Below, piece after piece: positions 20,967 through 30,892 of a DNA stretch of 64,000 nucleotides. The notes beneath the pieces are model-generated. The model made no database searches. It was given only the letters and a program-made list of their open reading frames with translations, and was not told the DNA's origin. Position 1 is the first letter of the stretch. Each line of letters begins with the position of its first letter. The stretch spans positions 310,001-374,000 of the forward strand of contig NZ_JNJB01000004.1 in NCBI RefSeq assembly GCF_000701505.1, in the 5' to 3' direction. The DNA comes from Dyadobacter crusticola DSM 16708. Lineage in GTDB: Bacteria; Bacteroidota; Bacteroidia; Cytophagales; Spirosomataceae. A program made the position numbers and the translations under genes.

Positions 20967-21386
20967 CTACTCCCCGTAGTATTCTACAAAATTCTTGGGG
21001 GTTTCGATTAATTTGATGTAGTGCAGCTTTGCGTGCGGGGCAGCCTGGGTAACAGCAGGTGCCAGGATTTTCCATATTTCCATTACAAAAATTTCGCAGG
21101 AAGCCATTTTGCCTGCCATAAAATCCACGTCCAGGTTCAGGTTCTTATGGTCCACTTTATCGACCACTTTCTGCTTCACAATATCGCCCAGCACTTTCAG
21201 GTCTATCACAAATCCGGTATCCGGATCGGGCTTGCCTTTCACAGTTACAATCAATTCGAAATTGTGTCCGTGCCAATTATTATTTGCACAAGGACCAAAT
21301 ACTTCCTGGTTCTTCTCCTCTGACCAAGCCGGATTAAAAAGCCGGTGAGCTGCGTTGAAATGCTCTTTTCTGGTTACGTAAATCAT
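20967..21386 (-). CDS. 6-pyruvoyltetrahydropterin synthase / QueD family
   Basis: This 139-residue enzyme acts on dihydroneopterin triphosphate. Zinc ligands are H14 (NAAHRL), H39 and H41 (WHGHN); the catalytic Cys is C33, and D79-H80 complete the triad (DKVDHKNL); E128 anchors the pterin (ETPKN). The spacing C33-x5-H39-G-H41 matches eukaryotic PTPS rather than E. coli QueD (C-x3-HGH), so tetrahydrobiopterin-type synthesis is possible as well as the queuosine step. No other que genes are adjacent. A possible -7 element CAAAATTA (21416-21423, minus strand) lies 30 bp upstream. Confidence 0.85.
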   Translation of the reverse strand: MIYVTRKEHFNAAHRLFNPAWSEEKNQEVFGPCANNNWHGHNFELIVTVKGKPDPDTGFVIDLKVLGDIVKQKVVDKVDHKNLNLDVDFMAGKMASCEIFVMEIWKILAPAVTQAAPHAKLHYIKLIETPKNFVEYYGE

Positions 21387-21496
21387 AAACTTCTTTGCAC
21401 TTTAGAAATCGGATGCAAAATTACATTTTGTATCCGTAGTTTTGCAGATCAACAAGTGTATCATCAAAAAGAATCCTATAACCACACAAACTCCCT

Positions 21497-22462
21497 ATGA
21501 TTATCGTAACAGGTGCAGCCGGATTTATCGGCAGCGGATTAATCAGCCGTCTTAATCAGGATGGTTTCAAAAACATCATCGCAGTTGATGATTTTTCAAA
21601 AATCGACAAGGCCGAAAACCTGGAAGGCAAGATCATAAAGGAGCGCGTGGAGCGGGATGCATTGTTCAGCTGGATTGATGCAAACAGCCGCGATATCGAG
21701 TTTATTTTCCATATCGGCGCCCGAACAGATACCACGGAGTTTGACAAGCATATTTTTGACGAACTGAATGTAAACTATTCCAAGTCGATCTGGGAAAAGT
21801 GCGTTGCCTACCAGATTCCATTGGTATATGCTTCTTCGGCAGCAACTTACGGATTGGGAGAGTTAGGTTACGATGATAATGAATCCACATTGGATCAATT
21901 GAAACCGCTGAACCCTTACGGCGATTCAAAGAATGAATTCGATATCTGGGCGCTCGCTCAGGAGAAAAAGCCGATTTTCTGGGTTGGCTTGAAATTCTTC
22001 AATGTATACGGTCCAAATGAATACCATAAAGGAAGAATGGCATCGGTCATTTTCCATGCGTACAATCAGATCAAGGCTACTGGCAAGATGAAGCTCTTTC
22101 GCTCGCACAATCCCGACTTCAGGGATGGAGAGCAAATGCGCGATTTCATTTATGTGAAAGACCTGATCGACGTTTGCATTTTCTTCATGCACCATCGAAA
22201 AAATTCAGGGATTTACAACCTGGGAACAGGCCAGGCGCGCACTTTCAAAGACTTGGTGCTAAGCACTTTTGCGGCAATGGACAAAACACCTGATATCACG
22301 TATATAGATACCCCGGAAGATATCCGCGATAAGTACCAGTATTTCACAGAGGCCAATATGAGCAAGCTACGCTCGATTGGTTACGATAAACCTTTTACCA
22401 GTTTGGAAGAAGGCGTTTCTGATTATGTAAAGAATTATCTGGCATCCGGGAGCTATCTTTAA
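21497..22462 (+). CDS. hldD: ADP-L-glycero-D-manno-heptose-6-epimerase
   Basis: A 321-residue NAD(P)-dependent short-chain epimerase. Rossmann motif GAAGFIG at 6-12, SSAATYG with the catalytic Ser/Thr region, and the Tyr-x3-Lys pair in NPYGDSK. The HldD-specific segments FFNVYGPNEYHKGRMASV and DFIYVKDLID are present. It epimerises C6 of the ADP-heptose used for the LPS inner core, fitting lpxB nearby. Divergent from the PTPS/QueD gene; a -7-like TAGTTTTG at 21437-21444 could serve it, though no good -33 box is seen. Confidence 0.85.
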   Translation: MIIVTGAAGFIGSGLISRLNQDGFKNIIAVDDFSKIDKAENLEGKIIKERVERDALFSWIDANSRDIEFIFHIGARTDTTEFDKHIFDELNVNYSKSIWEKCVAYQIPLVYASSAATYGLGELGYDDNESTLDQLKPLNPYGDSKNEFDIWALAQEKKPIFWVGLKFFNVYGPNEYHKGRMASVIFHAYNQIKATGKMKLFRSHNPDFRDGEQMRDFIYVKDLIDVCIFFMHHRKNSGIYNLGTGQARTFKDLVLSTFAAMDKTPDITYIDTPEDIRDKYQYFTEANMSKLRSIGYDKPFTSLEEGVSDYVKNYLASGSYL

Positions 22463-22648
22463 TTTAACCCCATTTACCACTTAATCACCTGAACAGGACT
22501 TTGCCGGTGCCAGCAAGTACCCCTTTTGGGTTTTAGTTAAATTGGCTCATTAAGTCGACATTTTTGCGTATTTTTGACGTCCTGATAAACTGAATAACGT
22601 TTCTCTGTGTTAACGTAATGACAAACACAGCGTGATAAATTAAAGACT

Positions 22649-24094
22649 ATGAGCAAAGAAGAAGAATTGTTGGAGGAAATCACCAGTTCCGAATATAAAT
22701 ACGGCTTTGTAACTGATATTGAGGCGGATGAAGCTCCTGCAGGTCTTAATGATGATATTGTAAGATTCATTTCGGCAAAGAAAAACGAGCCTGAATGGAT
22801 GTTGGAGTGGCGTTTGAAAGCTTACCATTTGTGGCTTGGTATGAAAGAGCCTAAGTGGCCGAACGTCCATTATCCCGAGATCAATTTTCAGGATATCAAA
22901 TATTATTCCGCCCCCAAAAAGAAGAAACCGGTTGAAAGCATCGAGGATATCGATCCTGAACTGCGTAATACTTTTGAAAGGCTGGGTATCTCATTGAATG
23001 AGCAGAAGAGGATTTCAGGAATTGCGGTTGACGCGGTAATGGACTCTGAATCTGTATTCACCACTTTTAAAGGTACCTTAAAAGAAAAAGGGATTATTTT
23101 CTGTTCAATCAGCGAAGCAATCCGGGAACATCCTGATTTGGTGAAGAAATATCTCGGATCGGTAGTTCCTCCGCGTGACAACTACTATGCAGCACTGAAC
23201 TCAGCCGTTTTTTCTGACGGATCGTTCGTGTATATCCCAAAAGGTGTACGCTGCCCGATGGAGCTTTCTACTTATTTCCGCATTAATGCAGCAGGAACCG
23301 GCCAGTTTGAGCGCACATTGATCATCGGCGACGAGGATAGCCACGTAAGCTATCTTGAAGGTTGTACAGCACCGATGCGCGATGAAAATCAGTTGCACGC
23401 TGCCGTAGTGGAGATCTTCGCTCACGAGAATGCGAATGTGAAATACTCGACCGTTCAAAACTGGTATCCCGGCGACAAAGACGGAAAAGGCGGTATTTAC
23501 AACTTCGTGACCAAGCGTGGTCTTTGTGATGGAAATGGTTCTAAAATTTCGTGGACTCAGGTAGAAACCGGATCAGCTATTACCTGGAAATACCCTTCGG
23601 TAATCCTGAAAGGTGATAATTCGATTGGTGAATTCTATTCTGTTGCAGTTACCAATAACATGCAGCAGGCAGATACCGGTACGAAAATGATCCACATTGG
23701 AAAAAATACCAAAAGCCGGATTGTTTCAAAAGGTATCTCAGCCGGAAACAGCCAGAATTCATACCGCGGTCTCGTTCAGGTTTTCAAAAGAGCGGACAAG
23801 GCACGTAACTTTTCACAATGCGATTCCCTCTTGCTGGGCGACAAATGCGGTGCACATACGTTTCCATATATCGAAGTAAGCAACACAACTGCTACGGTTG
23901 AACACGAAGCGACCACTTCTAAAATCGGAGAGGACATTCTGTTTTACTGTAATCAACGCGGTATTCCAACTGAACAGGCGGTTGCATTGATCGTAAATGG
24001 TTATGCCAAGGAGGTATTGAATCAGCTTCCGATGGAATTTGCAGTCGAGGCGCAAAAGCTTCTGGAAATCAGCCTGGAAGGAAGCGTAGGTTAA
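22649..24094 (+). CDS. sufB: Fe-S cluster assembly scaffold SufB
   Basis: 481 residues, the normal length. SufB works with SufC and SufD as the scaffold on which iron-sulfur clusters are assembled. Recognisable segments include [76 protein letters not shown], and the C-terminal [20 protein letters not shown]. In most Bacteroidota sufB is followed by sufC, sufD and sufS; here an intrinsic terminator and an antiporter gene follow instead, so the other suf genes must be elsewhere. It has a 186 bp upstream region with a TATTTTTG (22569-22576) but no proper -33 box. Confidence 0.93.
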   Translation: MSKEEELLEEITSSEYKYGFVTDIEADEAPAGLNDDIVRFISAKKNEPEWMLEWRLKAYHLWLGMKEPKWPNVHYPEINFQDIKYYSAPKKKKPVESIEDIDPELRNTFERLGISLNEQKRISGIAVDAVMDSESVFTTFKGTLKEKGIIFCSISEAIREHPDLVKKYLGSVVPPRDNYYAALNSAVFSDGSFVYIPKGVRCPMELSTYFRINAAGTGQFERTLIIGDEDSHVSYLEGCTAPMRDENQLHAAVVEIFAHENANVKYSTVQNWYPGDKDGKGGIYNFVTKRGLCDGNGSKISWTQVETGSAITWKYPSVILKGDNSIGEFYSVAVTNNMQQADTGTKMIHIGKNTKSRIVSKGISAGNSQNSYRGLVQVFKRADKARNFSQCDSLLLGDKCGAHTFPYIEVSNTTATVEHEATTSKIGEDILFYCNQRGIPTEQAVALIVNGYAKEVLNQLPMEFAVEAQKLLEISLEGSVG

Positions 24095-24130
24095 AAACTA
24101 CAACGCAGGATTTTCGTTTTATACTACAAG

Positions 24131-24156
24131 AGCCTTTGATTCGTCGAAGGCTTTTT
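24131..24156 (+). terminator. Intrinsic terminator after sufB
   Basis: AGCCTT (24131-24136) pairs with AAGGCT (24147-24152), followed by a T-run at 24152-24156. It lies 37 bp after the sufB stop and shows that the antiporter start is downstream of it. Confidence 0.65.
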
Positions 24157-24199
24157 GTATTTTATTGAGCTTTCATTAACATCCAATAACCCAATCTTC

Positions 24200-26473
24200 A
24201 TGACGCATGTTCCTCAACTGATCGTAGACCTATCATTAATACTCACAATGGCTGGGGTAATTACCCTGATCTTCAAAAAACTGAAGCAGCCCATTGTGCT
24301 GGGTTATATACTGGCCGGATTACTTGTAGGTCCTAATTTCCATCTGTTCCCCACCATTACGGATATCAAAACGATTGAGATCTGGGCTGAGATCGGGGTT
24401 ATTTTTTTGCTCTTTAATCTCGGTCTGGAGTTTAGTTTCAAGAAGCTGGTCAAAGTAGGGAATACTGCCGCTATAACCGGTCTGTTTGAAGTAAGTATGA
24501 TGCTGATCACAGGCTTTGTCACCGGCCAGTTAATGGGTTGGAGTAAAACAGATAGTCTTTTCCTGGGTGGTATTATCGCTATTTCATCCACAACAATCAT
24601 CTTCCGCGCATTTGATGAACTGGGCATAAAAACCCAGAAATTCACACGCGTCGTACTCGGCATTCTTGTGATTGAAGACCTTACTGCGGTGTTGCTGATG
24701 GTTTTGCTTTCTACGTTATCCATTAGCCAGCAGTTTGCCGGTTATGAGTTGCTTCAATCCATACTCAAACTGTTTTTCTTCCTGACACTCTGGTTTTTAG
24801 GTGGAATCTTCGTCTTCCCGACCCTGCTAAGAAAGTACCGTAATCTGATGAATGACGAAAGCGTACTGATTACCTCGGTTGCGCTATGTTTTGGAATGGT
24901 ATTCCTGGTTACGCAAGCCGGGTTTTCAGCTGCATTGGGCGCATTTATCATGGGCTCCATTCTGGCCGAAACCACGCACGCTGAAAAAATTGAGCATTTG
25001 TTAAAACCCCTGAAAGACCTTTTCGGCGCAGTATTCTTTATTTCGGTAGGAATGCTGATCAATCCGGGTCTTTTAATGGAATATGCAGTACCCACAATGA
25101 TCCTGGTTTTTGTTGTGATTGCGGGAAAAACCGCATTTGTAACAATGGGCGCAGTAATATCCGGACAACCTTTGAAGAAATCTATGCAATCAGGAATGAG
25201 CCTTTCGCAGATCGGCGAATTTTCTTTTATCATCGCCAATCTCGGGTTGTCCCTGCATGTTACCAGCAACTTCCTTTATCCAATCGCCGTCGGAGTGTCG
25301 GTTATCACCACATTTACCACGCCTTATATGATGAAAGCTTCTGAACCATTTTACAACTGGTTTGAGAAGCGCTTACCCGAGAAATGGCGGCATTATCTTA
25401 ACAGGTACAGCACCAGCACGGTGACAATCACGCGGACAACGCAGTGGCAGGAAATTTTGAAAGCTTACGCACAAACAGTTATCCTGAATTCAGTAGTTGT
25501 AATTGGGATCATACTCGCAGCTTCCCGTCAGCTTGCCGATCAGCTGCACACCAAAATCCCTGAAAATTACATTACAAACTCTGTACTGTTCGGGATTACA
25601 TTCCTGCTGATCTCACCGTTTCTCTGGGCGCTGATCTTCAAGCGCTCTAACCGAAAAGCATATTCTGCGATCTGGCTTAGCCGTAAATACAGCCGTGGCC
25701 CGCTCCTGCTGCTGGAACTGTCACGCGTATTGGTCGCAATTATTTTAATGGCCTTTCTGCTCAATTCTTTCTTTTCAACCCCAACTGCATTGACTCTCGC
25801 TGCGGCGATTATGATCCTTGGCTTTGCTATCTTCTATCGGCGGTTACAGTTGTTTTACAGCAAGATTGAAGATCGTTTTTTACAAAATCTAAATGCAAGA
25901 CAGCTGGAAGGAAGTGGAAAATCGAAGCGGATTTTGCTACCCTGGGATGCACACTTCGCATTCCTCGAAGTAAGTCCCGATTCCAACCTGATTGGAAAAA
26001 GCTTGCAGGAACTAAAAATCCGCGAAAATTTTGGGATCAATGTGGTACTGATCGAACGTGGGAGTAAAACGATCTATTTACCAAAACCCACGGAGGTACT
26101 CTATCCTTGCGACCGCATTGAGGTAATCGGGACCGACGACCAACTGGATATATTCAGAGGCCACGTGGAAATCAGCATGACAGGCGACGTTTATATGGCG
26201 CATGAAGAGACGATCATCCTGGAACGGATCGAGGTCAGGAACGAGTATAACATTCGGGGCAAATCCATCCGGAACAGTGGTATAAGGGAGAAAACACACG
26301 GGATGATCGTCGGACTGGAAAGAAATGGCGAGCGTATCCTGAACCCTGACTCGTCTATGATCATCGAAAATCAGGATGTGCTCTGGATCGCCGGCGACCG
26401 CGATCTGATCAAGGATTTTATCAACATTAAAACGACTGATAGTGCGGAGGAGATTACTTCAATTATCTCCTGA
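24200..26473 (+). CDS. Monovalent cation:proton antiporter (CPA2/KefB type) with C-terminal RCK_C domains
   Basis: 757 residues. The N-terminal 390 residues contain about twelve membrane segments of the Na+/H+ exchanger fold (PIVLGYILAGLLVGP, the LGLEFSFKKL loop, IEDLTAVLLM with the conserved acidic pair, SQIGEFSFII). Further membrane segments follow (about 430-560), then a soluble tail with two TrkA_C/RCK_C-like modules (SLQELKIRENFGINVVLIER and IRNSGIREKTHGMIVGLERN). It should exchange K+ or Na+ for protons at the inner membrane. The start at 24200 (MTHVPQ) is chosen because an earlier ATG at 24155 lies inside the sufB terminator. The 3' end overlaps the convergent gene by 11 bp. Confidence 0.88.
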   Translation: MTHVPQLIVDLSLILTMAGVITLIFKKLKQPIVLGYILAGLLVGPNFHLFPTITDIKTIEIWAEIGVIFLLFNLGLEFSFKKLVKVGNTAAITGLFEVSMMLITGFVTGQLMGWSKTDSLFLGGIIAISSTTIIFRAFDELGIKTQKFTRVVLGILVIEDLTAVLLMVLLSTLSISQQFAGYELLQSILKLFFFLTLWFLGGIFVFPTLLRKYRNLMNDESVLITSVALCFGMVFLVTQAGFSAALGAFIMGSILAETTHAEKIEHLLKPLKDLFGAVFFISVGMLINPGLLMEYAVPTMILVFVVIAGKTAFVTMGAVISGQPLKKSMQSGMSLSQIGEFSFIIANLGLSLHVTSNFLYPIAVGVSVITTFTTPYMMKASEPFYNWFEKRLPEKWRHYLNRYSTSTVTITRTTQWQEILKAYAQTVILNSVVVIGIILAASRQLADQLHTKIPENYITNSVLFGITFLLISPFLWALIFKRSNRKAYSAIWLSRKYSRGPLLLLELSRVLVAIILMAFLLNSFFSTPTALTLAAAIMILGFAIFYRRLQLFYSKIEDRFLQNLNARQLEGSGKSKRILLPWDAHFAFLEVSPDSNLIGKSLQELKIRENFGINVVLIERGSKTIYLPKPTEVLYPCDRIEVIGTDDQLDIFRGHVEISMTGDVYMAHEETIILERIEVRNEYNIRGKSIRNSGIREKTHGMIVGLERNGERILNPDSSMIIENQDVLWIAGDRDLIKDFINIKTTDSAEEITSIIS

Positions 26474-27356
26474 GTAAACCCTGCAACCCGCCGGTATGCA
26501 CTGCTACAATAACTGAACCTTTTGGGAAATGTCCTTTTTGTATTAGATCAAAAAGTCCGTAAAACATTTTGCCGGTATATACCTGCTCCAATTGAATCCC
26601 GAAGCTGGTTTTGAAATCATCTATAAAAGCCAGCAGTTCGGGGTTCCATTTGGCATATCCTCCGAAATGGTAGTCTGTATGCAGTTCCAGGCTCCCCGGT
26701 GTGGCGAGATCTTTGGTCAAATTCAATATGTCGTCACGGAGAAACCCATCTCCTTTTAAAACCGGAAATGCGAGCAAATTAGCACCGGAAGAGAGTATCC
26801 CTGCCGCAGTGCCGCCCGTGCCCGCAGCCACACAATAATAATCCGGTGATTTGCCCAGCTGAATTGCTACTTCTGTAACCAGCTCCCGTACGCCAGGTAG
26901 CGCAAGAGAAGTTGTCCCACCTTCGGGAATAATATACGGCTTTCCAAACTGGACCGAAAGCCGGGCCAGAAAATCAGGCGCTTGCCGCTGCTTATACTCT
27001 CCTCTTGACACAAAATGCAGTTGCATACCTTTGAGCCGGCAGAATTTCAATGTTGCACTTTCTTCGGCAGGCTGCTCCCCTCTTACTACCCCAATGGTTT
27101 CCAGCCCCATTTCCCTGCCCGCCGCAGCCACTGCATACAAGTGGTTGGAATACGCGCCACCAAAGGTCAGTACTCTGCCAACACCAAGCTCGCGTGTTTC
27201 TTTGAGCACAAATTTTAACTTCCGCCATTTATTACCGGAAACTTCGGGGTGCACCAGATCGTCGCGTTTTACAAATACCTGTACACCTGCTTTTTCTAAT
27301 CTGTCGTCGAGCAGCTCCTGTAAAGGTGTAGGAAGTAAATGGCCTGAGAAATCCAC
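26463..27356 (-). CDS. PLP-dependent ACC deaminase / D-cysteine desulfhydrase family protein
   Basis: A 297-residue fold-type II PLP enzyme. The Schiff-base lysine is in SGNKWRKLKFVL, and FGGAYSNHLYAVAAAGRE is the substrate-binding Ser/Asn-His segment; AAGTGGTAAG binds the PLP phosphate. Family members include ACC deaminase and D-cysteine desulfhydrase; the latter or an unknown D-amino-acid lyase is more usual in Bacteroidota. The ACC-specific Tyr/Glu pattern cannot be judged by eye. It is divergent from rluD (40 bp between starts) and convergent with the antiporter. Confidence 0.8.
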   Translation of the reverse strand: MDFSGHLLPTPLQELLDDRLEKAGVQVFVKRDDLVHPEVSGNKWRKLKFVLKETRELGVGRVLTFGGAYSNHLYAVAAAGREMGLETIGVVRGEQPAEESATLKFCRLKGMQLHFVSRGEYKQRQAPDFLARLSVQFGKPYIIPEGGTTSLALPGVRELVTEVAIQLGKSPDYYCVAAGTGGTAAGILSSGANLLAFPVLKGDGFLRDDILNLTKDLATPGSLELHTDYHFGGYAKWNPELLAFIDDFKTSFGIQLEQVYTGKMFYGLFDLIQKGHFPKGSVIVAVHTGGLQGLLRR

Positions 27357-27396
27357 TTATTTTGATATTTTTGTTGCTTGTCCAATTAAACTGCAA

Positions 27397-28422
27397 ATGT
27401 CCGAAGACCTTATTGAAATCCCCGAGGAAGATGATCTGTTTGAACATTACCGAATCGTAGCCGACAAAGGCCAGGGACCTATCAGGCTGGACAAATACCT
27501 CAACCTGCATGTTGCAAATGCTTCCCGGACAAAAATACAAAACGGCATTGAAGCGGAAGCAGTAAAGGTAAACGGGCAAACCTCGAAAGCAAGCTACAAG
27601 GTCAAGCCGCTGGATGTGATTACCCTCTCACTTCCCCAGCCGCCACGGGATACTGAAATCCTGCCTGAAAACATTCCGCTCGATATTGTTTATGAAGATG
27701 AGGCAATTTTAATCGTAAACAAGCCCACCGGAATGGTTGTGCATCCCGCTCACGGAAATTGGACAGGCACGCTCATCAATGGGCTGGTTTATCACTTTCA
27801 ACAACTACCAACCGGTCGCAATGGTGAAGGCAGGCCTGGTCTCGTACATCGCATTGATAAGGATACCTCGGGACTGCTTGTAATTGCCAAAACCGAATTC
27901 GCGATGACTTTTCTTGCCAAACAGTTTTCGGACCATACCATTGAGCGAACTTACTACGCATTGGTTTGGGGACAATTGAAAGAACAAAGTGGAACAGTGA
28001 CCGGCAATGTAGGACGAAGCGTACGTGACCGGCGTGTAATGGATGTTTTCCCCGATGCAGACCTCGGAAAACATGCAGTTACGCACTATGAAGTAATCAA
28101 GTCGCTGCGGTATGTGTCGCTGATTAAATGCAACCTCGAAACCGGACGGACGCACCAGATCAGGGTACACATGAAACACATTGGTCACCCGATTTTCAAT
28201 GATCCTGTTTATGGCGGCGACAAAATCCTGCGGAGCGTTTCGAGCGGGAGCTACAAGGCTATGGTAGAAAGCTGCTTTCAGCAACTTCCCGGCCAGGCGC
28301 TGCATGCCAAGTCACTTGGATTCGTGCATCCCACTTCAAAAGAATGGATCCAATTTGACACTGAGCTACCCACTGGCTTTCAAACGATTGTTGAAAAGTG
28401 GGAAAACTACCTAAATCATTAG
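27397..28422 (+). CDS. rluD: RluD-family 23S rRNA pseudouridine synthase
   Basis: 341 residues. An N-terminal S4-like RNA-binding domain (GPIRLDKYLNLHVANASRTK, about 27-75) precedes the catalytic domain with the active-site Asp154 in GLVHRIDKDTSGLL; C-terminal ETGRTHQIRVH is also characteristic. It would isomerise uridines in helix 69 of 23S rRNA. The frame stays open upstream to 27031, but that part lies opposite the ACC-deaminase-like gene and has no S4 sequence, so the ATG at 27397 is the start. Assignment to RluD rather than RluA/RluC is from domain layout. Confidence 0.88.
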   Translation: MSEDLIEIPEEDDLFEHYRIVADKGQGPIRLDKYLNLHVANASRTKIQNGIEAEAVKVNGQTSKASYKVKPLDVITLSLPQPPRDTEILPENIPLDIVYEDEAILIVNKPTGMVVHPAHGNWTGTLINGLVYHFQQLPTGRNGEGRPGLVHRIDKDTSGLLVIAKTEFAMTFLAKQFSDHTIERTYYALVWGQLKEQSGTVTGNVGRSVRDRRVMDVFPDADLGKHAVTHYEVIKSLRYVSLIKCNLETGRTHQIRVHMKHIGHPIFNDPVYGGDKILRSVSSGSYKAMVESCFQQLPGQALHAKSLGFVHPTSKEWIQFDTELPTGFQTIVEKWENYLNH

Positions 28423-28474
28423 CAGAAACAGGTATATTCTCGATTCAAAGGTGTTTTAAGAATAAAGTATACAA

Positions 28475-28918
28475 ATGAACATTTCAACCAGGCACGGTAA
28501 AGTAGAGGATATACCAGCGATTTTTGAGTTGGTGAAAGAGCTGGCTATCTACGAAAGAGCGTTGAACCAGGTATCCAACAATGTCGAGAAGATGACACGC
28601 GATTATAACGAAAAGCTATTTGATTTTTTCGTAGCCGAGTCTGACTCAAAGATCATTGGATTGTCGCTTTACTACTTCCGCTATTCCACCTGGAAAGGTA
28701 AGCGTTTGTATATGGAAGATATCATCGTTACCGAATCCATGCGTGGCAATGGAATAGGAAAGATATTGTTTGATGCGACGGTTTCGGCAGCGAAGCAAAC
28801 GGGCTGTACAGGTATGTTGTGGCAGGTGCTTGACTGGAATACCTCGGCCGTTGGGTTTTACCGAAAGTACGGCACCAACTTCGACAATGAATGGATCAAC
28901 TGCAGCCTGGACTTTTAA
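28475..28918 (+). CDS. GNAT N-acetyltransferase (diamine acetyltransferase-like)
   Basis: 147 residues. Acetyl-CoA-binding motif at ESMRGNGIGKILFDA (R-x-x-G-x-G/A), with the preceding strand RLYMEDIIV and the ALYERALNQV-like helix near the N-terminus (ELAIYERALNQV). This pattern resembles the spermidine/spermine or thialysine acetyltransferase group. The last strand is VGFYRKYG. It follows rluD by 52 bp and may be cotranscribed. The exact amine substrate cannot be predicted. Confidence 0.82.
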   Translation: MNISTRHGKVEDIPAIFELVKELAIYERALNQVSNNVEKMTRDYNEKLFDFFVAESDSKIIGLSLYYFRYSTWKGKRLYMEDIIVTESMRGNGIGKILFDATVSAAKQTGCTGMLWQVLDWNTSAVGFYRKYGTNFDNEWINCSLDF

Positions 28919-28938
28919 TGTAGCAGGCTGCGTTGCAA

Positions 28939-29613
28939 CTAGTCCAGCAGATCAGGTCTGCGTTCTCTTGTTCGTTGCAGCGCCTGCTCATAACGCCATT
29001 CTTCAATTTTAGCTTCGTGCCCGGACATCAGGATATCGGGTACCTTATGACCTTCATAATCTGCCGGACGAGTATATACAGGCGGAGCAAGCAGGTTATC
29101 CTGAAAAGAGTCCGTCAATGCGGAAGTTTCATCATTCAACACGCCGGGAACCAGCCTGATAATGGCGTCAGCGAGAACCGCAGCCGCGAGCTCTCCTCCT
29201 GATAGTACGTAATCTCCGATACTGATTTCTTTGGTAACAAACAGATCACGTACGCGTTGATCCACTCCCTTGTAGTGTCCGCAAAGCAATATCAGGTTTT
29301 CTTTCAAAGAAAGTTGGTTGACGGTTTTTTGCTTCAAAAGTTCACCATCGGGAGTCAGGTAGATGATTTCATCATAATTCCGCTCTGCTTGCAAAGCCTG
29401 AATGCAGCGTGCGATCGGCTCAATCTGCATAACCATTCCAGCGCCGCCGCCGAATGCATAATCGTCAATCGTACGGTGCTTATTGGTTGAATAGTCACGG
29501 ATATCATGGACTTTTACCTCGGCGTGACCGGCCTGCTGCGCACGTTTCAGAATAGAATGTGCAAAAAAGCTTTCGAGCAGCGCCGGCACACAGGTTAATA
29601 TATCAATCCGCAT
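28939..29613 (-). CDS. trmD: tRNA (guanine-N1-)-methyltransferase
   Basis: 224 residues of the SPOUT family. TrmD methylates G37 of tRNAs reading CNN-type codons. Key segments are [44 protein letters not shown] and the knot loop [16 protein letters not shown], then [14 protein letters not shown]. The start at 29613 gives the canonical MRID N-terminus; the longer frame to 29688 would run deep into rimM. It overlaps rimM by 11 bp. rplS, which usually follows in other bacteria, is not present: the next gene is convergent. Confidence 0.93.
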   Translation of the reverse strand: MRIDILTCVPALLESFFAHSILKRAQQAGHAEVKVHDIRDYSTNKHRTIDDYAFGGGAGMVMQIEPIARCIQALQAERNYDEIIYLTPDGELLKQKTVNQLSLKENLILLCGHYKGVDQRVRDLFVTKEISIGDYVLSGGELAAAVLADAIIRLVPGVLNDETSALTDSFQDNLLAPPVYTRPADYEGHKVPDILMSGHEAKIEEWRYEQALQRTRERRPDLLD

Positions 29614-30169
29614 CATCCGGAATGTTTTCTGATTCTGAGTCTTTATTGAGATAAACGTCCAACAAACCGTCAGGAAGCTTAACCACAAGCTGTTTGTTCA
29701 ACTTATCGGCTCGCAAAACAATCTCGACAGCAGTTGGAATCAGAACTTCCACCCCCTCGTATTCCATTGCGATCAGATCTTGACCATTCAATGCGTAAAC
29801 ATCCCGTACAATACCCAGTTCACCCACATTTTCGTCAACAACCGTGTATCCCTTTATCTCGTGATAGTAAAAGTTCTCGTGGCCTAGTTCTTCGAGATCT
29901 TCCAGGGGCAGGTACAATGAACTTCCAACCAATGCCTGTGCCTTCGCCATGGTATCCACATCTTCCAGCGCAACAATTGCATTGCCTTGTTTTTGAAGAT
30001 TAATATCATCAATAAAGTAAGGGACCAAATCCCCCTTTATCTCGACGTAAACAGTTTCAAGATCTTCATAATCATCAGGATAGTCGACATCCAGAAAGAA
30101 CACTACGTTTCCAGCAGTTCCGTGTGTTCTTACAATGTATCCCAGTAAAAAGCAATTATCCTGTGTCAT
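29603..30169 (-). CDS. rimM: Ribosome maturation factor RimM
   Basis: 188 residues. RimM assists 30S maturation and binds ribosomal protein S19. The N-terminal domain begins [20 protein letters not shown]; the PRC-barrel domain starts near [20 protein letters not shown] and ends in the conserved DGLLDVYL. The start at 30169 (MTQDN) matches the family N-terminus better than the in-frame ATG four codons upstream. Lies between rpsP and trmD, as in most bacteria. The last 11 codons are acidic ([10 protein letters not shown]). Confidence 0.9.
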   Translation of the reverse strand: MTQDNCFLLGYIVRTHGTAGNVVFFLDVDYPDDYEDLETVYVEIKGDLVPYFIDDINLQKQGNAIVALEDVDTMAKAQALVGSSLYLPLEDLEELGHENFYYHEIKGYTVVDENVGELGIVRDVYALNGQDLIAMEYEGVEVLIPTAVEIVLRADKLNKQLVVKLPDGLLDVYLNKDSESENIPDDAD

Positions 30170-30253
30170 GGATAATATCAATTAGGGTGAGTATAAAAAA
30201 ATATGAGTCTGTACGGAGTTACCGACAGACCCATCCTGGTATGGAAGCAATGA

Positions 30254-30808
30254 TTACTCCGCAGATTCCTCAGCTGGTGCTTCGGTTTCAGGTGCATCAG
30301 AAACTTCTCCTTCTGCCACTTCTTCAGTTTCAGCAACTGGTTCAGCAGGAGGTGTGTTTTTCTTAGCAATAGCTTCTGCACGAGCCTGGCTTACCTTGCG
30401 TTCTGCATCCAGTTTCGCCTGCTTGTCGGCATCTTTCTTCTGAGTCAAAGTATCAGCAGCAGTAGCTTTACGCTCTGTTTTCGATCCTTTCCACTCTTCA
30501 AAACGCGTATCAGCAACCTCCTGGGTAATTGCGCCTTTCAAAACACCAACCTGCAAGTGCTTGCGCAGCATTACACCTTCGTGTTGCAAAATAGAACGTG
30601 CTGTATCAGTTGGCTGTGCTCCTTTCAAAAGCCAGTCAACTGCTTTTGCTGATTCCAAAACGATGGAAGCAGGATTTGTACCTGGGTTGTAGATACCCAA
30701 TTTTTCGATGAAGCGACCATCACGTGGTGCTCTGGCATCTGCGACTACGATATCATAGATCGCTTTCTTTTTGCGTCCACGACGCGCTAACCTGATTTTA
30801 ACTGCCAT
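30254..30808 (-). CDS. rpsP: 30S ribosomal protein S16 with long acidic C-terminal tail
   Basis: 184 residues; the first 80-90 are S16 (VKIRLARRGRKKKAIYDIVV, FIEKLGIYNPGT, GAQPTDTARSIL). The remaining 90 are low complexity: a basic segment (KKDADKQAKLDAERK) then an acidic Ala/Glu-rich one (EEVAEGEVSDAPETEAPAEE). E. coli S16 is 82 residues; long tails are usual in Bacteroidota. First gene of the rpsP-rimM-trmD operon, preceded by a good promoter at 30855-30885. Confidence 0.93.
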   Translation of the reverse strand: MAVKIRLARRGRKKKAIYDIVVADARAPRDGRFIEKLGIYNPGTNPASIVLESAKAVDWLLKGAQPTDTARSILQHEGVMLRKHLQVGVLKGAITQEVADTRFEEWKGSKTERKATAADTLTQKKDADKQAKLDAERKVSQARAEAIAKKNTPPAEPVAETEEVAEGEVSDAPETEAPAEESAE

Positions 30809-30854
30809 TCTGAATTTGTTATAGCGGGAACTCGTCCCTGGATTAAACAGGGTG

Positions 30855-30885
30855 CAAAGGTAGGAAATTATCCCATGTTTCTAAA
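30855..30885 (-). promoter_or_regulatory. Promoter of the rpsP operon
   Basis: On the minus strand TTTA (30885-30882), 19 bases, then TACCTTTG (30862-30855), a full match to the -7 TAxxTTTG consensus and 3 of 4 at -33. Transcription would start near 30849, about 40 bases before the rpsP ATG. Confidence 0.65.
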
Positions 30886-30892
30886 CAGCATT

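Noticed and set aside
22569-22576. TATTTTTG as sufB promoter
   Set aside because: The nearest -33-like ATTG is 24 bases away, outside the usual spacing, so it is not listed as a promoter.
27031-27396. N-terminal extension of the RluD-type gene
   Set aside because: It lies opposite the PLP-enzyme gene and shows no S4 or other domain; the family sequence begins at 27397.
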